DNA of 64,000 nucleotides, taken from positions 310,001 through 374,000 of the forward strand of contig NZ_FSRI01000003.1 of the NCBI RefSeq assembly GCF_900141775.1, written 5' to 3'. The translations under genes and the position numbers were made by a program. This document shows positions 61,511-64,000 of this stretch, piece by piece (within the stretch, counting starts at the first letter, position 1; the number at the start of each line of letters is the position of its first letter). The notes under the pieces are model-generated. The model was not told where the DNA came from, made no database searches, and saw only the letters and a program-made list of their open reading frames with translations. This DNA is from Salinivibrio sp. ES.052. Its GTDB lineage: Bacteria > Pseudomonadota > Gammaproteobacteria > Enterobacterales > Vibrionaceae.

Positions 61511-62455
61511 ATGACCAATATTTTAGATTCGGTAGATTCGCGGACACGGCTGGTGGGGGAAAATCGCCTCGAGCTTTTAATGTTTTACCTTGGTTCTACC
61601 CAGCCTTTTGCTATTAATGTATTCAAAGTCCGTGAAGTGATCAAAGTGCCCAAGCTTAATCAAATGCCGGGCTCGCATCCCAATATTCGCGGTGTCGCAA
61701 TGATCCGCGGTAAATCAATCCCTGTGATCGATCTGAGGCAGTCTATTGGCATGGGGACGATTGGGATGTCCGATGAATGTAACGTTATCGTTACGGAGTA
61801 CAATCGCACTATTCAAGCCTTCCTCGTCGGGCAAGTGATTAATATCAAGAATATGGGATGGGATGAAATCATGGAGCCGCCATCGAGTTCGGGGCGAAAT
61901 AATTATTTGACGGCCATTACCCGCCAAGACTTTGATGGACAAACTCGTTTGGTTGAAATTGTCGATGTGGAAAAAGTGCTGGCCGAGATCGTTGCGTATG
62001 AAGTTGGCGTCTCTGAAGAGGTACTCGATCCGCAACTGACCCCTTATATGACGGGTCAACGAGTCTTGGTTGTCGATGACTCATCGACGGCGCGTGCTCA
62101 GGTCAGCGAAACCTTGTCGCAGTTTGGTGTCGAGTGCATTATCAAGAAAAATGGTGCGGAAGCATTGAATTTGTTGAAGGGGTGGTGTGATGAAGGCAAA
62201 AATGTCAGTGACGAAATTTTGCTGATGATCACCGATGCAGAAATGCCGGAAATGGACGGCTATAAACTGACACACGAAGTGCGCTCTGATAGTCGGATGA
62301 GTGATTTGTATATTGCACTGAACACGTCGTTGAGTGGTAGCTTCAATGAAGCCATGGTTAAAAAGGTAGGATGTGACCAGTTTATTTCTAAGTTTCAACC
62401 GGATCTTTTAGTGAGTGTGGTGCAAGAGCGCCTACGTCAAGTCGTTGCAACTTAA
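61511..62455 (+). CDS. cheV: Chemotaxis coupling protein CheV (second copy)
   Basis: A 314-residue CheW-REC protein: CheW-like domain (about 18-165, LELLMFYLGSTQPFAINVFKVREVIKVPKLNQMPGSHPNIRG, VIDLRQSIGM) and receiver (about 180-310) with RVLVVDDSSTAR, phospho-acceptor Asp242 in MITDAEMPEMDG, ALNTSLSG and Lys294. A receiver insert KGWCDEGKNVSDEI lengthens the region before the acceptor strand. GAG lies before the ATG. Monocistronic with a terminator, then sixA. Confidence 0.93.
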   Translation: MTNILDSVDSRTRLVGENRLELLMFYLGSTQPFAINVFKVREVIKVPKLNQMPGSHPNIRGVAMIRGKSIPVIDLRQSIGMGTIGMSDECNVIVTEYNRTIQAFLVGQVINIKNMGWDEIMEPPSSSGRNNYLTAITRQDFDGQTRLVEIVDVEKVLAEIVAYEVGVSEEVLDPQLTPYMTGQRVLVVDDSSTARAQVSETLSQFGVECIIKKNGAEALNLLKGWCDEGKNVSDEILLMITDAEMPEMDGYKLTHEVRSDSRMSDLYIALNTSLSGSFNEAMVKKVGCDQFISKFQPDLLVSVVQERLRQVVAT

Positions 62456-62483
62456 TAGATAAAGTCTTCGTGTATTGAAAGAG

Positions 62484-62506
62484 AGCGAGCCTGGGCTCGC
62501 TTTTTT
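62484..62506 (+). terminator. Intrinsic terminator after cheV
   Basis: Seven-bp stem AGCGAGC / GCTCGCT with a 4-nt loop and six T residues, 23 bp before the sixA start. Confidence 0.85.
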
Positions 62507-62528
62507 ATTGAACAATGAGGAGAGCACC

Positions 62529-63020
62529 ATGAAAACGGTATTTCTCATGCGCCACGCAAAATCAAGTTGGGACGATCCGAGCCTTGATGATCATGAACGT
62601 CCGCTCAATCCAAGAGGGTTTCGGCAAGCGCCGCAAATGGCTGAGCGTTTGAATGCATGGCTGTGTCAACCGCAGGCTATCGTATCCAGCACTGCCCAAC
62701 GAGCGAAAGATACCGCTGTTCTGGTGGCACAAACGCTGGCGGATAAGCCCCCTATCGTTCTAGACCGCAAGCTTTACAGTGAGCAAAGGGCCATGATAGC
62801 GCATGCTATTCAAGCATTAGATGCTGACCATGACACAGTGATGATTATTGGACACAACCCCGCACTAAACGATTACCTGCACGATTTAGGGATGACTAAA
62901 GATAATTTACCCACATCAGGGGTTGCGGTCATTCATTATCCGGTCAAGCATTGGATCGAGACAAGTGAGTGCGATGCACAACTTTGTTTTTTAGATTGGC
63001 CCAAACGGCTACAGATTTAG
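62529..63020 (+). CDS. sixA: Phosphohistidine phosphatase SixA
   Basis: A 163-residue histidine phosphatase. RHG motif MRHAKSSWDDP with the nucleophile His8, RPLNPRGFRQAPQMAERL, SSTAQRAKDTA, and the second catalytic histidine in IIGHNPALNDYL. SixA removes phosphate from HPt domains such as ArcB's or from the PTS protein NPr. GAGGAG lies before the ATG at 62529; the frame opens earlier within the cheV terminator, so the short start is right. Its presence next to hybrid-kinase signalling is suggestive only. Confidence 0.93.
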   Translation: MKTVFLMRHAKSSWDDPSLDDHERPLNPRGFRQAPQMAERLNAWLCQPQAIVSSTAQRAKDTAVLVAQTLADKPPIVLDRKLYSEQRAMIAHAIQALDADHDTVMIIGHNPALNDYLHDLGMTKDNLPTSGVAVIHYPVKHWIETSECDAQLCFLDWPKRLQI

Positions 63021-63346
63021 CTATGATAGCGGCGTTAACGATGATCCACATGCATACTAGATATTGTTTTCACTGAACTATATTTAGTTCTTTGGTCGTA
63101 AAGTTATCTACTGTATCTGTGGATAACTCCGTTGACTTCTTTGTAACCGTAATGAACAGTCCACGCCAATACCGGAAGGCAACCCCACAATGACGAACTG
63201 GTTACAAAATGACCATCCAAGGTGGGGCAATGCGGTTGTTAAACAGTGTCACTGCAAATATGCGATACTCGCAGCATGGGAGTGAGTCACTCAATTCCCG
63301 ATGATAGTGGTGGGACAAACTTGATTGCGTTCACAGGAGAGCAGTA
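63021..63346. promoter_or_regulatory. Intergenic region with inverted repeat and one DnaA-box match
   Basis: A 326-bp non-coding stretch. TTTGTAACC (63140-63148) recurs reverse-complemented as GGTTACAAA (63200-63208), and CCCCAC (63184-63189) as GTGGGG near 63222-63227. A perfect DnaA-box match TGTGGATAA lies at 63118-63126 but is single, so this is not an origin. The repeat pair may be an operator for the gene at 63347. Confidence 0.4.
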
Positions 63347-64000
63347 GTGATCACGGTAGACAAACATGAGGGATTGTCGGTTAGAGTTGCGGTCCTGAAT
63401 GAGGAAGTCAGTGCCCAAGAGGTCGAGTTTTACCTCTTTGTCCCGGGCGAGCTTAAGTTTGGTAAGCATGTGCTCTCCGAGGACGATTTTTATTATCGGG
63501 TACTCGCTAATAGCCGCACTTATTTTACGTCGCGTTATCATTTGCCTCTCGTACACGCACGGTTAGCGAGTCGTGACAAGCTACCAACAGAACAATATCG
63601 CGTTAGCTTGAGCCTGTATGCTTATCAATATGCGTTATCGTTGGAGAAGGCAACCCATGACTTTTTTGAGTCTGTGGCGGACCTAGACGATGCTGAAGCC
63701 TTGGAACAGTTGGAAGACACGATCGAAATGGCGGTTGAAATCTTGCGTCGTTTACGCCGTTATAAGCCGCAGAACGTGAAGCTTCTCAAGTATTACCATA
63801 ATATTGACAACTACTTATCCTGGTTAACAGAGCAACGATTTCTCTCATTACTCGCCCATATGCCACGCGGTAATGTGTATAAAACGGCGCGCCAACAGCT
63901 GATTGAGCTATGCCAAGCAGAAGAAGCGCATCGACTGGTCAATCGTTATAATTCTGACAAAGCTGTACGAGATCCAACCCGCATGGTCAATAAAATGCGC
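63347..64000 (+). CDS. Unknown protein, 3' end beyond window
   Basis: An open frame from a GTG (63347) with AGGAGA 7 nt upstream runs 218 codons to the window end without a stop, which is too long to be chance on this strand. It begins MITVDKHEGLSVRVAVLNEEV. A beta-rich N-terminal part (about 1-95, VEFYLFVPGELKFGKHVLSEDDFYYRV, ISLSLYAYQY) is followed by a helical charged part (LEDTIEMAVEILRRLRRYKPQNVKLLKYYHN). No signal peptide or membrane segment. I do not recognise the family. Confidence 0.7.
   Translation, partial: MITVDKHEGLSVRVAVLNEEVSAQEVEFYLFVPGELKFGKHVLSEDDFYYRVLANSRTYFTSRYHLPLVHARLASRDKLPTEQYRVSLSLYAYQYALSLEKATHDFFESVADLDDAEALEQLEDTIEMAVEILRRLRRYKPQNVKLLKYYHNIDNYLSWLTEQRFLSLLAHMPRGNVYKTARQQLIELCQAEEAHRLVNRYNSDKAVRDPTRMVNKMR

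Noticed and set aside
63118-63126. DnaA-box match as part of a replication origin
   Set aside because: Only one box, no A/T-rich unwinding repeats, no parAB, rctB or dnaA gene nearby.

Overview
The window looks like chromosomal DNA of a marine or halophilic gammaproteobacterium of the Vibrionaceae. This is inferred from gene content (paired CheV proteins, dense c-di-GMP signalling, an aerobactin locus, a FatB/VctP-type siderophore ABC transporter, HdfR, and a tal-tkt pair behind a SorC-type regulator). Salinivibrio or Grimontia-like genera fit, and several of these genes sit on the second chromosome in Vibrio, but I cannot prove genus or replicon from the sequence alone. No rRNA, tRNA, CRISPR array, prophage or complete insertion sequence is visible.

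Layout. 1-4.1 kb: transketolase (cut by the window start), transaldolase and a SorC-family regulator. 4.5-8.2 kb: a 7TM GGDEF/EAL protein with a ruined GGDEF site, next to a globin-coupled diguanylate cyclase. 8.2-11.4 kb: peptidoglycan recycling (anmK-murQ, divergent nagZ). 11.5-15.2 kb: a 58-residue ORF, hdfR (TTG start), a transposase-like zinc-ribbon protein, deoD and a XapX protein. 15.7-19.4 kb: a complete siderophore ABC transporter. 19.4-26.1 kb: a YddG-type exporter, a 1252-residue MASE1-PAS-GGDEF-EAL protein and a chemoreceptor with a C-terminal sensory domain. 26.1-31.3 kb: an SDR, then a tight DedA / ATP-grasp / DinB-like / NRDE cluster, a small outer-membrane protein and a MazG-like protein. 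31.6-35.0 kb: a three-gene operon of FabI-like reductase, MaoC-phosphotransacylase fusion and acetate-kinase-family enzyme. 35.2-39.3 kb: a lipoprotein, two SDRs (one FabG-like), a coiled hypothetical and hppD. 39.5-49.9 kb: a hybrid kinase, a secreted sphingomyelinase and a c-di-GMP two-component cluster (REC-HDOD, kinase, REC-EAL, kinase, PhnD-like binding protein). 50.1-59.5 kb: an aerobactin locus. 59.6-64 kb: a small coiled protein, two divergent CheV proteins, SixA and an unidentified partial gene.

How the parts fit. Two iron systems are present. The aerobactin locus has an unusual layout: IucA and IucB are fused into one 890-residue protein, iucD and an MFS exporter follow it, iutA precedes it, and iucC is transcribed divergently from a strong Fur-box-like palindrome. 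The other system, an ABC transporter at 15.7 kb, can supply inner-membrane uptake, though its substrate may be a catechol rather than aerobactin. Four c-di-GMP enzymes and three sensor kinases make the window rich in signalling. The least described groupings are the DedA/ATP-grasp/DinB/NRDE cluster and the FabI / MaoC-Pta / AckA operon, which on paper could convert acyl-CoA to free acid and ATP.
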